A DNA stretch of 64,000 nucleotides from Sinanaerobacter sp. ZZT-01 (GTDB lineage: Bacteria > Bacillota > Clostridia > Peptostreptococcales > Anaerovoracaceae). Where the stretch lies: NCBI RefSeq assembly GCF_035621135.1, contig NZ_CP141728.1, positions 1,798,001 through 1,862,000 of the forward strand, written 5' to 3'. A program made the translations under genes and the position numbers. Below the pieces are notes generated by a model. That model saw nothing but the letters and a program-made list of their open reading frames with translations, was not told where the DNA came from and did no database searches. This document shows, piece after piece, positions 17,304 to 26,597 of the stretch (the first letter of the stretch is position 1; every line of letters starts with the position of its first letter).

Positions 17304-18290
17304 ATGGAAACATTACTGCTCAGTATAAAAGACGTTGAAGAAGCATTAGCAATGGAAGAAGTGATTCATGCGGTAGAAGAAGGCTATATAGCTTATCATG
17401 AAGGGAAAGTACAGCAGCCAGAGATTGTATCGATAGAAATGCCGCAAAATAATGGGGAAACGGATATCAAATCGTGTTATAATCAATTAAATGAGAGAAT
17501 ATCCGTTAAAATTGCATCAGGATTTTATGACAATGGAAAAAAGAATGATCTTCCTACTATGATTGGAACCATATTATTGTTTGATGGAAAAAGCGGTGCA
17601 CCTCTTTGTGTGATGGATGGAAGTTTAATTACAGGAATACGAACTGGAGCGGCAGGTGCCATTTCATCAAAGCTATTGGCAAGAAAAAATTCTAAAACAG
17701 TAGCTGTATTTGGAACCGGTGGACAGGCGAGGATGCAGATATATGGCTTGTGTCAGGTAATGGATATTGAGGAAGTTCGAGTTTACGGTGAACATAGGAA
17801 TGGGCTTTTAAAATACAAAGAAGATGTAGAAGCCAATACAAAAGTAAATGTTATTCTATGCGAGACACCGGAAATGGCAATGCAAGATGCAGATATTGCT
17901 ATATCGACAACCCCCTCGAAAAAATATTTTATAGAAAGATCTTGGGTTAGACCGGGGCTGCACATTGTCGCTGTGGGTGCAGATATGGCTGGTAAAAATG
18001 AATGGGACCCGAAGATTTTTCAAGGATCAAAAATTGTGAATGACAGCATTGCACAATGTGTCAGCCGAGGAGAAACCAGAAACGCGATTGTTGCTGGAGT
18101 GATTCGTGAGAATGATATTTATGCTGAAATCGGAGAACTTTTGGCCGGTGAAAAGCCGCTTCGAGTAAGCGAGGATGAAATTACAATCTTTGATACGACC
18201 GGGATGGGAATCCAAGACAATGTCACCGCAATGATAGTATATGAAGCAGCGAAGAAACGAGGCTTAGGAAGCTATTTTGAGTTTATTTAA
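17304..18290 (+). CDS. Ornithine cyclodeaminase/mu-crystallin family protein
   Basis: About 328-residue NAD(P)-dependent enzyme of the ornithine cyclodeaminase/mu-crystallin family. The nucleotide-binding Rossmann motif VAVFGTGGQARMQ lies near residues 130-145; the ITGIRTGAAGAISSKLLA segment before it and VAVGADMAGKNE after it are typical. Relatives deaminate ornithine to proline, reduce cyclic imines or make and degrade amino acids, so the exact reaction is unsure. Start at 17304 because AAGGAGGGA precedes it. The PhzF-family gene begins with an overlapping frame at its stop, indicating translational coupling. Confidence 0.87.
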   Translation: METLLLSIKDVEEALAMEEVIHAVEEGYIAYHEGKVQQPEIVSIEMPQNNGETDIKSCYNQLNERISVKIASGFYDNGKKNDLPTMIGTILLFDGKSGAPLCVMDGSLITGIRTGAAGAISSKLLARKNSKTVAVFGTGGQARMQIYGLCQVMDIEEVRVYGEHRNGLLKYKEDVEANTKVNVILCETPEMAMQDADIAISTTPSKKYFIERSWVRPGLHIVAVGADMAGKNEWDPKIFQGSKIVNDSIAQCVSRGETRNAIVAGVIRENDIYAEIGELLAGEKPLRVSEDEITIFDTTGMGIQDNVTAMIVYEAAKKRGLGSYFEFI

Positions 18291-18307
18291 TGAGGAGGAT
18301 AAGTGTA

Positions 18308-19201
18308 ATGAAGTTTAGTATTATTGATGCGTTTACAGACAATTTATTTGGAGGAAATCCGGCAGGAGTTGTGCTTTTGCCGGAAGGACAGGATTTTCCG
18401 TCTGATGAAGTGATGGTTAAAACAGCCGCAGAGCTCAGATATTCTGAAACTGCTTTCATCAAGGAATTTGGAGCAGATACCTTTAATATTAGATATTTTA
18501 CACCAGCATCAGAAGTTGATTTATGCGGTCATGCGACCATTGCATCTTTTTATTACCTATTGAATGAGGGAATCATTGAATCCAACAGAATTTATACAAA
18601 TAAGACATTAGCGGGAGATTTGGAAATTGCAGTGAATGAAAATTCAATTCTTATGGATATGGGAGAGCCACAGATTTTTGATACGATTCCACAGGGGCAA
18701 GCTACGGAAGAATTATACCGCATAATGGGACTGGATTCGGAGAATCAAGGAATCTGTGAAAAATATCCAAACCTTACCTTACTGCCGAAAAAAGTATCAA
18801 CTGGATTGATAGATATTATGTTGCCTGTACAAAATGAAAGTGAACTGGAAAAAATTAATCCTGATTTTAATGCACTTACAGAGCTTTCTAAAAACTATGA
18901 AGTAGTAGGGGTTCATGCTTTTACGTTGAATACGAAAGATGGAAAGATTCATGCTAGAAATTTTGCTCCATTATATGACATTGATGAAGAAGCGGCAACC
19001 GGAACTTCCAATGGTGCATTAACTTATTACTTGTACGATTATGGAATGATTCAGTTCGATCGTACTTATGAAATCATTCAAGGCGAAAAGATGGGAAGAC
19101 CTTCAAAGATATTAACACAAATTGAGAGGAAAAGTGGAAAAGAGAAGATAAAGGTTGGAGGGTCCGCGGTTACAGTTGCTGTGGGGGAAATTAACATATA
19201 G
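18308..19201 (+). CDS. PhzF-family isomerase/epimerase
   Basis: About 297 residues with the PhzF fold, built of two diaminopimelate-epimerase-like halves. The start KFSIIDAFTDNLFGGNPAGVVLLP, the ETAFI motif with the catalytic Glu near residue 45, CGHATIAS near residue 75 and the GTSNGALTYY element near residue 230 are diagnostic. Members catalyse proton-shift isomerisations, often of metabolites produced by neighbours. It starts at ATG 18308 behind GAGGAGG; an ATG at 18290 overlaps the preceding stop but is less likely. It sits between an ornithine-cyclodeaminase-type enzyme and a MocR regulator, which suggests a shared amino-acid or cyclic-imine substrate. Confidence 0.88.
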   Translation: MKFSIIDAFTDNLFGGNPAGVVLLPEGQDFPSDEVMVKTAAELRYSETAFIKEFGADTFNIRYFTPASEVDLCGHATIASFYYLLNEGIIESNRIYTNKTLAGDLEIAVNENSILMDMGEPQIFDTIPQGQATEELYRIMGLDSENQGICEKYPNLTLLPKKVSTGLIDIMLPVQNESELEKINPDFNALTELSKNYEVVGVHAFTLNTKDGKIHARNFAPLYDIDEEAATGTSNGALTYYLYDYGMIQFDRTYEIIQGEKMGRPSKILTQIERKSGKEKIKVGGSAVTVAVGEINI

Positions 19202-19209
19202 GAGCAAAG

Positions 19210-20667
19210 ATGAGTAAAACAGTTACAGTGGATTGGCTTCCGAACAAGAAATCCAAAGAGCCGGTTTATCAGCAAATCGTAGATTATATATCCAGGAAAA
19301 TATCGAGCGGAGATTGGGCTGTGGGATATCGACTTCCATCTCAACGGATACTTGCCGAAAAATTTCAGGTAAATAGGAGCACTGTTTCCATTGCACTGGA
19401 TATTTTAGAGGCATATGGAATTATTGAAGGAAGAGTTGGTAAAGGAACTGTAATTATAAGTAACACATGGTCACTTATGTTTTCCAGTAAAGAAGCAAGC
19501 TGGGGGAGCTATGTAAAATCAGGTTATTTCAAAGAAAATCTTCCAACGATTCAGGTTATTAATAAACTGGAATTTGTGGATGGAATCACTCGGCTTGGGA
19601 CGGGAGAAATGTCACCAGACTTATTCCCAAAAGAGGCCGTAACGAAAGCGATTCAATCACTAGCACCCAAAATGAGCAGTTTAAACTATTTGGGTCCTTT
19701 GGGTTTGGATGAACTGAGAGAAACCTTGTCATACAGATTAAAGGAATTTGGAATAGAAGCAAAGCCCTCTAATATATTGATTACTTCTGGCTCTTTACAA
19801 GCCTTGCAGCTGATCTCTATCAGCATGTTAAAACCAAATTCGAAAATATATTGTGAAATTCCATCCTATATTAATTCTTTACAAGTTTTTCAATCTGCCG
19901 GAATGAAGCTTGAAGGGGTTACTATGGATACAGAAGGGTTGCAGTATTGGAATATGGGGGAAAATATGAAAACGAAAACCCCGTCTCTTCTTTATACAAT
20001 TCCAACTCATCATAATCCTACAGGCGTTGTTATGTCCGAGCAGAGGCGAAGAGAAGTTTATAAATTCTGCAATCAAAATGCCATTCCGATCATTGAAGAT
20101 GATGCTTACTGTGAATTATACCATTTAGAGAAGCCGCCAAGACCGATTAAAGCAATGGATGAATCTGGTTCTGTATTATATTTAGGTACGGTATCCAAAT
20201 CATTTGCTCCTGGGCTTAGAATTGGGTGGGTGGTAGGTCCGGAGTCAATTATTGAGCGGCTTGGCGATGTTAAGATGCAGTTAGACTATGGAGCCAGTTC
20301 TCTGTCGCAGATCCTTTTAAATGAAGTTTTTATAAATGGCTCGTATGATGCATTTCTAGCGGAATTCAGAGTGATATTAGAGAGAAGAAAGAATAAAATG
20401 CTAGAAGCATTGGAAGAATACTTATCAGATATTGCAAAATGGAATCAACCCACTGGAGGGTATTATATTTGGCTTGATTTTATGGAAGCAGTCCCCGTGG
20501 AAAAATTATTTAATCGAGCATTGGAAAAAGAAATTTTGCTTAACACCGGAAATATTTATCATATGAGCAAAACGCATTCACTAAGGCTTTCTTTTGCCTA
20601 TATTAATGAAGATGTCATTGTTTCAGCGATTAAGGAGCTTTCGGAGATGGCACGGACATTAATTTAA
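19210..20667 (+). CDS. MocR-type GntR/aminotransferase regulator
   Basis: 485 residues: an N-terminal GntR winged helix (residues about 15-85, with LPSQRILAEKFQVNRSTVSIAL) joined to a fold-type I aminotransferase-like domain with the PLP Lys at residue 330 in SKSFAPGLRIGW. MocR proteins bind PLP and amino-acid ligands and usually control nearby amino-acid or vitamin genes. It starts 8 nt after the PhzF-family gene, so it is the last gene of the operon and probably regulates it. No targets can be seen directly. Confidence 0.92.
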   Translation: MSKTVTVDWLPNKKSKEPVYQQIVDYISRKISSGDWAVGYRLPSQRILAEKFQVNRSTVSIALDILEAYGIIEGRVGKGTVIISNTWSLMFSSKEASWGSYVKSGYFKENLPTIQVINKLEFVDGITRLGTGEMSPDLFPKEAVTKAIQSLAPKMSSLNYLGPLGLDELRETLSYRLKEFGIEAKPSNILITSGSLQALQLISISMLKPNSKIYCEIPSYINSLQVFQSAGMKLEGVTMDTEGLQYWNMGENMKTKTPSLLYTIPTHHNPTGVVMSEQRRREVYKFCNQNAIPIIEDDAYCELYHLEKPPRPIKAMDESGSVLYLGTVSKSFAPGLRIGWVVGPESIIERLGDVKMQLDYGASSLSQILLNEVFINGSYDAFLAEFRVILERRKNKMLEALEEYLSDIAKWNQPTGGYYIWLDFMEAVPVEKLFNRALEKEILLNTGNIYHMSKTHSLRLSFAYINEDVIVSAIKELSEMARTLI

Positions 20668-20856
20668 ATAATAATTAAATAACTTTGATTGAAAAACAAT
20701 TGTGTGATTTTTCATAAAATATTTCTTTTCTTTTCATTTATATAGTATAATTTATATTATCTAAGACTTTAGGCATGACTGGTTATCGTTGCTATTGATT
20801 GATTATAAAACCTTTATAATGAGATTTAATTAACTGTGCAAGAGAGGTTTGGACTT

Positions 20857-22239
20857 ATGATTGAAACACTAAGCCAGGTACAAAAAATTATAGACATGTG
20901 TGGAGATAATACAGAAATTGTTATTTGCAATAAAGATGGTATTGTCGAATACAGTACATGTCAGCATTATACACAGTTGCCCGCACTTCTGATCGGCAGG
21001 CATATTTTAGATGTATATCCTAGTTTAAGTGAGGAAACAAGCACAATTATTAGAACCATTAAAACAGGAAAATCCATTATTAATGAAAAGCAAATTTTAA
21101 CAAACAGTCAAAACCAGCAGATTTCTTTAATGTGTACCTCTATGCCAATTTTTGAAGAAGGAGAATTGATCGGAGTTGTTGATTATTCAAGATTTGTAAA
21201 AGTTATTAATAATAAATCCACAGCAGAAAAATCAAAGCGTCTATATCAGCTTGAAGATATTATTACAAGAAATGATGACATGCTTTTGTTAAAGGAACGT
21301 ATAAAAACGATAGCTGATAATAATTCGACGGTTCTTATTTATGGGGAGACGGGAACAGGAAAAGAGCTGGTTGCACAATCCATACACACAAGCAGCCGGC
21401 GAAATGGAAAGCCCTTTATTTCGCAAAATTGTGCGGCAATACCAAGCAATCTTTTTGAAAGCATTTTCTTCGGTACAGAAAAAGGGAGCTATACGGGAGC
21501 ACAGACGCAAAAAGGATTGTTTGAATTCGCAGATGGCGGTACTTTATTTTTAGATGAAATCAACTCTATGGACATTTCCATGCAAGTCAAGCTCTTAAAA
21601 GTACTTGAAGATAAAAAGGTAAGGCACATTGGAGGGCAAAAAGATATTCCCTTTGATGTCCGCATCATTTGTGCGACCAATGAAAAATTAGAGGACTTAC
21701 TAGTTTCAAAGCGATTGAGAGAAGATTTATATTATAGAATCAGTATTGTTAAAATATACATTCCTCCACTGAGGCAGAGAAAAAATGATGTCCTGTTACT
21801 TGCCGATTATTTTATAAAAAAATATAATAAAAAAATGGACAGGGACATTAGGGGATTAAGCGAAATGGTAAAAAGTATCATGGGAAGTTGGAATTGGCCC
21901 GGAAATGTAAGAGAGTTAAAAAATATGATTGAGAGTGCCTTTAATCATGAAGGGGGACATGAAATTATATTAAAGGATATTCAAGAGTTTATTCGGTCGA
22001 TTGAGTATCAAAGTGCGACACCGATTGAATATCAGACAGCACCGCTTGCTCACCAAGCCATTTTACCTTGTGGTGAGAATGATAGCATTATTGATTTGCA
22101 AAATACGGTGGACCGTTATGAAAAGGAATTAATACAACGTGCAATAAAGAATACAGGCAGCTTAACAGAAGCTGCTTCGAAACTATCTATTACACCGCAA
22201 AGACTGAATTATAAAATTTCAAAGTATAATCTGCGATGA
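20857..22239 (+). CDS. Sigma-54-dependent activator, RocR-like
   Basis: About 460-residue bacterial enhancer-binding protein. The N-terminal part (about 1-125) is PAS-like; the AAA+ domain has Walker A GETGTGKE at residues 163-170 and the sigma-54-contact loop as GSYTGA at 210-215 (GAFTGA is the standard form, so the aromatic is kept). The C-terminus ends in a Fis-type helix-turn-helix (LTEAASKLSITPQRLNYKI). Start at 20857 behind AGAGAGG. Size and layout match RocR of Bacillus, and a -24/-12 promoter lies just downstream before a symporter and RocB-like gene, its likely targets. Confidence 0.9.
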   Translation: MIETLSQVQKIIDMCGDNTEIVICNKDGIVEYSTCQHYTQLPALLIGRHILDVYPSLSEETSTIIRTIKTGKSIINEKQILTNSQNQQISLMCTSMPIFEEGELIGVVDYSRFVKVINNKSTAEKSKRLYQLEDIITRNDDMLLLKERIKTIADNNSTVLIYGETGTGKELVAQSIHTSSRRNGKPFISQNCAAIPSNLFESIFFGTEKGSYTGAQTQKGLFEFADGGTLFLDEINSMDISMQVKLLKVLEDKKVRHIGGQKDIPFDVRIICATNEKLEDLLVSKRLREDLYYRISIVKIYIPPLRQRKNDVLLLADYFIKKYNKKMDRDIRGLSEMVKSIMGSWNWPGNVRELKNMIESAFNHEGGHEIILKDIQEFIRSIEYQSATPIEYQTAPLAHQAILPCGENDSIIDLQNTVDRYEKELIQRAIKNTGSLTEAASKLSITPQRLNYKISKYNLR

Positions 22240-22310
22240 CCTTTTATAAAAAAAATTTTATAAATTAAAAATTTTTTTATAAAAATTTTTGTAAACTTTT
22301 AAATATTACG

Positions 22311-22350
22311 AAAAATAGCGTATAGGAAAGCCTTTTATGCTATTTTTTTT
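22311..22350 (+). terminator. Terminator of the sigma-54 activator gene
   Basis: AAAAATAGC (22311-22319) pairs with GCTATTTTT (22339-22347), followed by a long T run that flows directly into the -24 element of the next promoter. Confidence 0.75.
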
Positions 22351-22351
22351 T

Positions 22352-22368
22352 TTGGCATATTACTTGCT
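22352..22368 (+). promoter_or_regulatory. Sigma-54 (-24/-12) promoter
   Basis: TTGGCATATTACTTGCT: GG at 22354-22355 and GC at 22366-22367 with exactly 10 nt between, the defining spacing of RpoN promoters. It lies 131 nt before the AGCS symporter gene and follows the activator gene, so the activator likely drives it. Confidence 0.85.
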
Positions 22369-22498
22369 TTATAAATAATTGTTCGCAAAAAAGAGAGGAG
22401 GGTGGAAAAGTAAGCGTACGAAGTCTTAGATGGCTTAAACTCATAATTTGAAATAAACGTGCTATTTTAAAAATTATTGTTAATTATGGAGGTCGAAA

Positions 22499-23986
22499 AT
22501 GAGTATTACGGAGATTACAGGACAGATAAATGCTATTTTATGGAGCAAATCTCTCATTTATGTTTGTTTAGCAGCAGGTTTGTATTTCTCGATAAGAACC
22601 GCATTTCCACAAATAAGATTATTTAAGGATATGGTAAAACTACTTCTTAGCGGGAAAAGCTCAAAAAGTGGTGTATCCTCGTTTCAGGGATTTGCTATGG
22701 CATTAGGCGGACGTGTTGGAATTGGAAATATTGCTGGTGTAGCTACAGCTATCTTCTACGGCGGTCCAGGAGCAATCTTTTGGATGTGGGTCATTGCCTT
22801 TTTTGGTGCAGGATCAGCTTATGTGGAATCATCACTTTCTCAAGTTTGGAAAGAAGACATCGGCGGTGAATATCGAGGGGGTCCGGCTTTCTATATTGAA
22901 AAAGGTCTAAAGAGCAAGGTAGTTGCAGTTATTTTTACCATTGCAGTTATCATCGCATGTGGATTTACGGGACCTGGAATTCAAGCATTTAATATTGCTG
23001 ATTCTTTTAAGAATGCATTTGGGATCAGCCCGCTTATTACAGGAATCGGTGTCGCAGCTTTATTCACAATTGTAATTTTTGGCGGCGTAAAAAGAATTGG
23101 GAAGTTCGCTGAAATTGTTGTACCGGTCATGGCAATCGCATATATTGTGGTAGCGCTTGTGATTGTGGCTATTCATATTACAGAAGTTCCAGCAATGTTT
23201 AAATTAATCTTTTCTTCAGCGTTTAATATGAATGCAACCTTCGGAGGAATCTTTGGAAATGCAGTTTTATGGGGCATAAAAAGAGGTGTATATTCAAACG
23301 AAGCAGGACAAGGTACTGGCGCAATGGCTGCTGGTGCAGCAGAAGTTTCTCACCCGGCAAAACAAGGATTGGTTCAGGCATTTTCCGTTTATGTCGATAC
23401 TCTTTTTGTCTGTACCGCGACAGCCATTATGATTTTGTCAACAGGAGCATATAATGTCGTAGATAACAGTGGAGCGTTTATTGTTGAAAATCTTCCCGAT
23501 ATTGGTGTGGGAGTTGGATTTACGCAAGCTGCGATTGATACATTACTTCCTGGTGTAGGAGGAGCCTTTATTGCGATCGCTATGTTCTTCTTTGCATTTA
23601 CAACTCTGCTTTCATTTGCTTACTACGCAATGTCAAATGTCGCATTTCTCTTTAAAGATAGTAAACATTTGGGTGTTATTACAAATGTAGTTCGAGTTAT
23701 TCAGGTTGTAATGGTTGTATTTGCAAGTGTAAAGAGTTCTGAATTTGCATGGAATTTAGCTGATATTGGTGTGGGAATGATCGCATGGATTAATATTCTT
23801 TCTATCTTGATTATCGGGAAATACGGATTTGCTACCTTAAAAGACTATGAGGAACAAAAGAAAATGGGCTTAGATCCAGTCTTTGTACCAGAAAGATGTG
23901 GAATTGATAATGCTCCATTATGGAACAAGATAGCGAAAGAAAACTATCCTGAGGAATTACAAAAATTAGAAGCAAAATTAAAATGA
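22499..23986 (+). CDS. Alanine/glycine:cation symporter (AGCS family)
   Basis: 495-residue membrane protein that takes up small amino acids with Na+ or H+. Hallmarks are the FQGFAMALGGRVGIGNIAGVATAI segment near residue 65, GGGxxxFW-type helices, the RGVYSNEAGQGTGAMA motif near residue 260 and the C-terminal AWINI region. About 11 helices. Starts with ATG behind GGAGGTCG. It has a sigma-54 promoter 131 nt upstream and is followed by the RocB-like peptidase gene, so it probably brings in the amino acid or its precursor used by that pathway. Confidence 0.93.
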   Translation: MSITEITGQINAILWSKSLIYVCLAAGLYFSIRTAFPQIRLFKDMVKLLLSGKSSKSGVSSFQGFAMALGGRVGIGNIAGVATAIFYGGPGAIFWMWVIAFFGAGSAYVESSLSQVWKEDIGGEYRGGPAFYIEKGLKSKVVAVIFTIAVIIACGFTGPGIQAFNIADSFKNAFGISPLITGIGVAALFTIVIFGGVKRIGKFAEIVVPVMAIAYIVVALVIVAIHITEVPAMFKLIFSSAFNMNATFGGIFGNAVLWGIKRGVYSNEAGQGTGAMAAGAAEVSHPAKQGLVQAFSVYVDTLFVCTATAIMILSTGAYNVVDNSGAFIVENLPDIGVGVGFTQAAIDTLLPGVGGAFIAIAMFFFAFTTLLSFAYYAMSNVAFLFKDSKHLGVITNVVRVIQVVMVVFASVKSSEFAWNLADIGVGMIAWINILSILIIGKYGFATLKDYEEQKKMGLDPVFVPERCGIDNAPLWNKIAKENYPEELQKLEAKLK

Positions 23987-24014
23987 AATGATATAATTGA
24001 TTAGTACATTGATA

Positions 24015-24066
24015 AAGAATTTAATGACAGAACTTTCTTGATGGAAAAACTGTCATTAAATTCTTA
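24015..24066 (+). terminator. Hairpin between symporter and RocB-like gene
   Basis: Perfect 16-bp stem (24015-24030 with 24050-24065) around a 19-nt loop, with only a weak T tract after it. It may partly terminate or protect the symporter message. Confidence 0.55.
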
Positions 24067-24093
24067 CTTATTTACTAAGTTAAGGAGATAGAA

Positions 24094-25734
24094 ATGAAAC
24101 TTGCGGAGAAAATAGAAAATAATTTAATGACTTATTTAAGTGAGATAACACATACCGGAACTGCGTTGGAAAAAAATAATGAAAACTTTTTTAAAAAGTG
24201 GTTTAACTCGCTAAGTTATTTAAAAGAAAATCCGGAGCATTGTGGTTTTTATGATATCAAGAATGATTATTTACAAAGAAGGATACCGTGGGCTTTATTA
24301 AAAGGAACAGGAAATCAAACGATCGTCATGTTGCATCATACAGATACGGTTGATGTTGAAGATTATGGGAAATATAAAGAATATGCTTATAACCCATACG
24401 AATTAGAAAAATTATTCAAAACCGGAGAAGTTGAATTGAATGAGAGTGCGAAAATAGATTTGGAATCCGGAGAATGGTTGTTTGGAAGAGGTGCATCCGA
24501 TATGAAAGGGGGCGGTTGCATTCACCTGTCGCTCTTTGAAGAATACACAAAGAAGAAAGATTTCAAAGGCAATATCCTTTTGATCGGCGTACCGGATGAG
24601 GAAAATTTATCTGCTGGTATGAGATCTGCGGTCTATTTATTAAAAGATATGAGGGATCAGTATCAGTTGGAATACAAACTACTTTTAAATGTGGAGCCTC
24701 ATGATCGAATTGATGAAAACAATATGACGCTATACGATGGTTCAGTAGGCAAGATTATGCCGATTTTCCTAGCTAGAGGTAAGCTTGCACATGTTGGACA
24801 AATTTATCAGGGACTAAATCCAGTCAACTTGTTGTCGGCAATTGTAAGAAAGACAGAATTAAATCCGATTTTTATTGAGAAAGCAGGCAATACGGTTACA
24901 ACACCTCCGGCATGGCTTTACTTTAAAGATAGAAAAAACACATATGATGTTTCTTTACCACTTACGGCAGGCGGATATATGTCGATTCTATCACTTACGA
25001 AATCTCCAAAAGAAATTTTAGATCAGCTGAAGTCAATAAGTCAGGAAGCGTTTGAAGAATTGGTATCTGATATGGAATACAGCTATGAAAAATATAAAAG
25101 CATAGCTGGAATTGAAGGAGTGGAGCATCATTGGGAGCCAAAAGTAAAATATTATGGTGAAATTTATAATGAAATAGTAGAAGAAAAAGGGGAAGCATTT
25201 AAGGTTGAAATCGCAAAATACCAAAAACAACTAGAAAATAAAATAATCAATGGTGAAATATCAAGAGTAGAAGGCACTTATAAGTTAATGGAAAAGACAT
25301 TAGAATATTATAGTGATTTGTCTCCAATTGTAGTAATTGCAATGGCAGCACCATATTATCCCAGCACGAATAATTCTATGTTAGAGAGTGCCTCAGAGGT
25401 GAATGAACTGGTAGGTAAGCTAGATCAATATGCGAAAAAAGAGTTTGGAAATGGTATTTATGTTCAAAACTATTTTACAGGTATATCCGATTTAAGTTAC
25501 GCAATGTTTACAGTAGATAAAGAAAATATAGAATATGTCCAAAATAATATGCTCTTTTGGGGAGGGATGTATTACATTCCATTGGAAATCATAAAAGAGC
25601 AATCAATGCCAGTATTAAATGTAGGCCCTTGGGGTAAAGATTTGCATAAATATACGGAACGAGTATTTAAGAAAGATCTTTTTGAAAATATTCCTAAATT
25701 GACAGACTATATAATAAATAGTTTATTAGGGTAA
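24094..25734 (+). CDS. rocB: M20-family peptidase, RocB-like
   Basis: 546-residue zinc-dependent amidohydrolase/peptidase of the M20 group. Metal-binding motifs are HHTDTVD near residue 82, RGASDMKGG near residue 132 with the bridging Asp, and the catalytic DEE near residue 170. The length and the extra domain match RocB, named for the arginine-utilisation (roc) operon of Bacillus, which is controlled by RocR and sigma-54; the same arrangement is seen here. The biochemical substrate of RocB is not firmly known. It starts with ATG behind AAGGAGA. Confidence 0.8.
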   Translation: MKLAEKIENNLMTYLSEITHTGTALEKNNENFFKKWFNSLSYLKENPEHCGFYDIKNDYLQRRIPWALLKGTGNQTIVMLHHTDTVDVEDYGKYKEYAYNPYELEKLFKTGEVELNESAKIDLESGEWLFGRGASDMKGGGCIHLSLFEEYTKKKDFKGNILLIGVPDEENLSAGMRSAVYLLKDMRDQYQLEYKLLLNVEPHDRIDENNMTLYDGSVGKIMPIFLARGKLAHVGQIYQGLNPVNLLSAIVRKTELNPIFIEKAGNTVTTPPAWLYFKDRKNTYDVSLPLTAGGYMSILSLTKSPKEILDQLKSISQEAFEELVSDMEYSYEKYKSIAGIEGVEHHWEPKVKYYGEIYNEIVEEKGEAFKVEIAKYQKQLENKIINGEISRVEGTYKLMEKTLEYYSDLSPIVVIAMAAPYYPSTNNSMLESASEVNELVGKLDQYAKKEFGNGIYVQNYFTGISDLSYAMFTVDKENIEYVQNNMLFWGGMYYIPLEIIKEQSMPVLNVGPWGKDLHKYTERVFKKDLFENIPKLTDYIINSLLG

Positions 25735-26063
25735 TACTTATAAGATGGTTCAAGATAATTTTTTAATTAAATCATGTGAAAACAGTACTTCATTAAAAGA
25801 TAAAAATAAGATGATCAAGCAAAGATACCATATAATAAATTAAATATAGAGATGAAAAATATCTTTACTGTGCAAGGGTTAAGAAATAAGCTATAGGGAT
25901 AAAATCTTATAGCTTATTTTTATGCGTTCAAACATGTTATTTGATTCGACGGTTTGAGAAGGAAGACGCTTAATGCTCAAATAAAAATAAATCTTTGTGA
26001 ACCGTTCGTATACTTATTACAATATATAGGTGAAGGGCAAAACCACATGTGGAGGAATGAAAG
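25735..26063. other. Intergenic stretch with a terminator
   Basis: A 12-bp stem at 25884-25895 with 25908-25919 and a T run ends the RocB transcript. The remainder up to the ECF sigma gene is AT-rich with no gene; a promoter must lie near its end. Confidence 0.6.
25884..25922 (+). terminator. Terminator after RocB-like gene
   Basis: AAATAAGCTATA pairs with TATAGCTTATTT around a 12-nt loop, followed by a T run. Confidence 0.75.
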
Positions 26064-26597
26064 TTGAAACTTACAGACATTGATGAGATGGTTTATATTG
26101 AAGGCAAAGCTTTGTACAATTTTTGCAGACATTTAACCCAAGATAAAGAAGAAGCAGAGGAACTCTATCAGGAAACTTTCTTAAAGGCAGTAGAACTGTG
26201 CAGTAAAATTGATGTAGAGAAAAATCCAAAAAGTTACTTAATGTCCATTGCAGTTAAACTATGGAAAAACCGCAAAAGAAAATTTGCTTGGCGTTCTAGG
26301 ATTGCGTTCATACAAAGCAGCAAGGATGAAAGTGCTCGAGAAGAAAATCTGTTTGGAGAAGTACATAGTCCAGAAGATGAATTATTGAAAAAAGAGAAGC
26401 AACGCATCGTATCTGACGCAGTAAAAGAATTAAAAGAAGCGTATCGAACACCAATGTATTTGTACTATGCAGAGGAAATGCCATTAAGAGAGATCAGTCT
26501 GATTTTGCACTTGCCTGAAGGTACCGTAAAAAGTCGGCTTTATAAAGCAAGAAAAGAGATAAAAAAATATCTGGAGGTTAATGGATATGGAAGATAA
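26064..26597 (+). CDS. ECF-type RNA polymerase sigma factor
   Basis: 177-residue sigma factor of the extracytoplasmic function group. Region 2 (about 10-80, with NFCRHLTQDKEEAEELYQETFL) recognises the -10 region; region 4 (about 120-170, with LREISLILHLPEGTVKSRLYKAR) carries the helix-turn-helix. Starts with TTG behind GGAGG at 26051-26055. Its stop overlaps the start of the next gene, which encodes a membrane-anchored regulator, so the two are one operon and the neighbour is probably its anti-sigma factor. Confidence 0.92.
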   Translation: MKLTDIDEMVYIEGKALYNFCRHLTQDKEEAEELYQETFLKAVELCSKIDVEKNPKSYLMSIAVKLWKNRKRKFAWRSRIAFIQSSKDESAREENLFGEVHSPEDELLKKEKQRIVSDAVKELKEAYRTPMYLYYAEEMPLREISLILHLPEGTVKSRLYKARKEIKKYLEVNGYGR

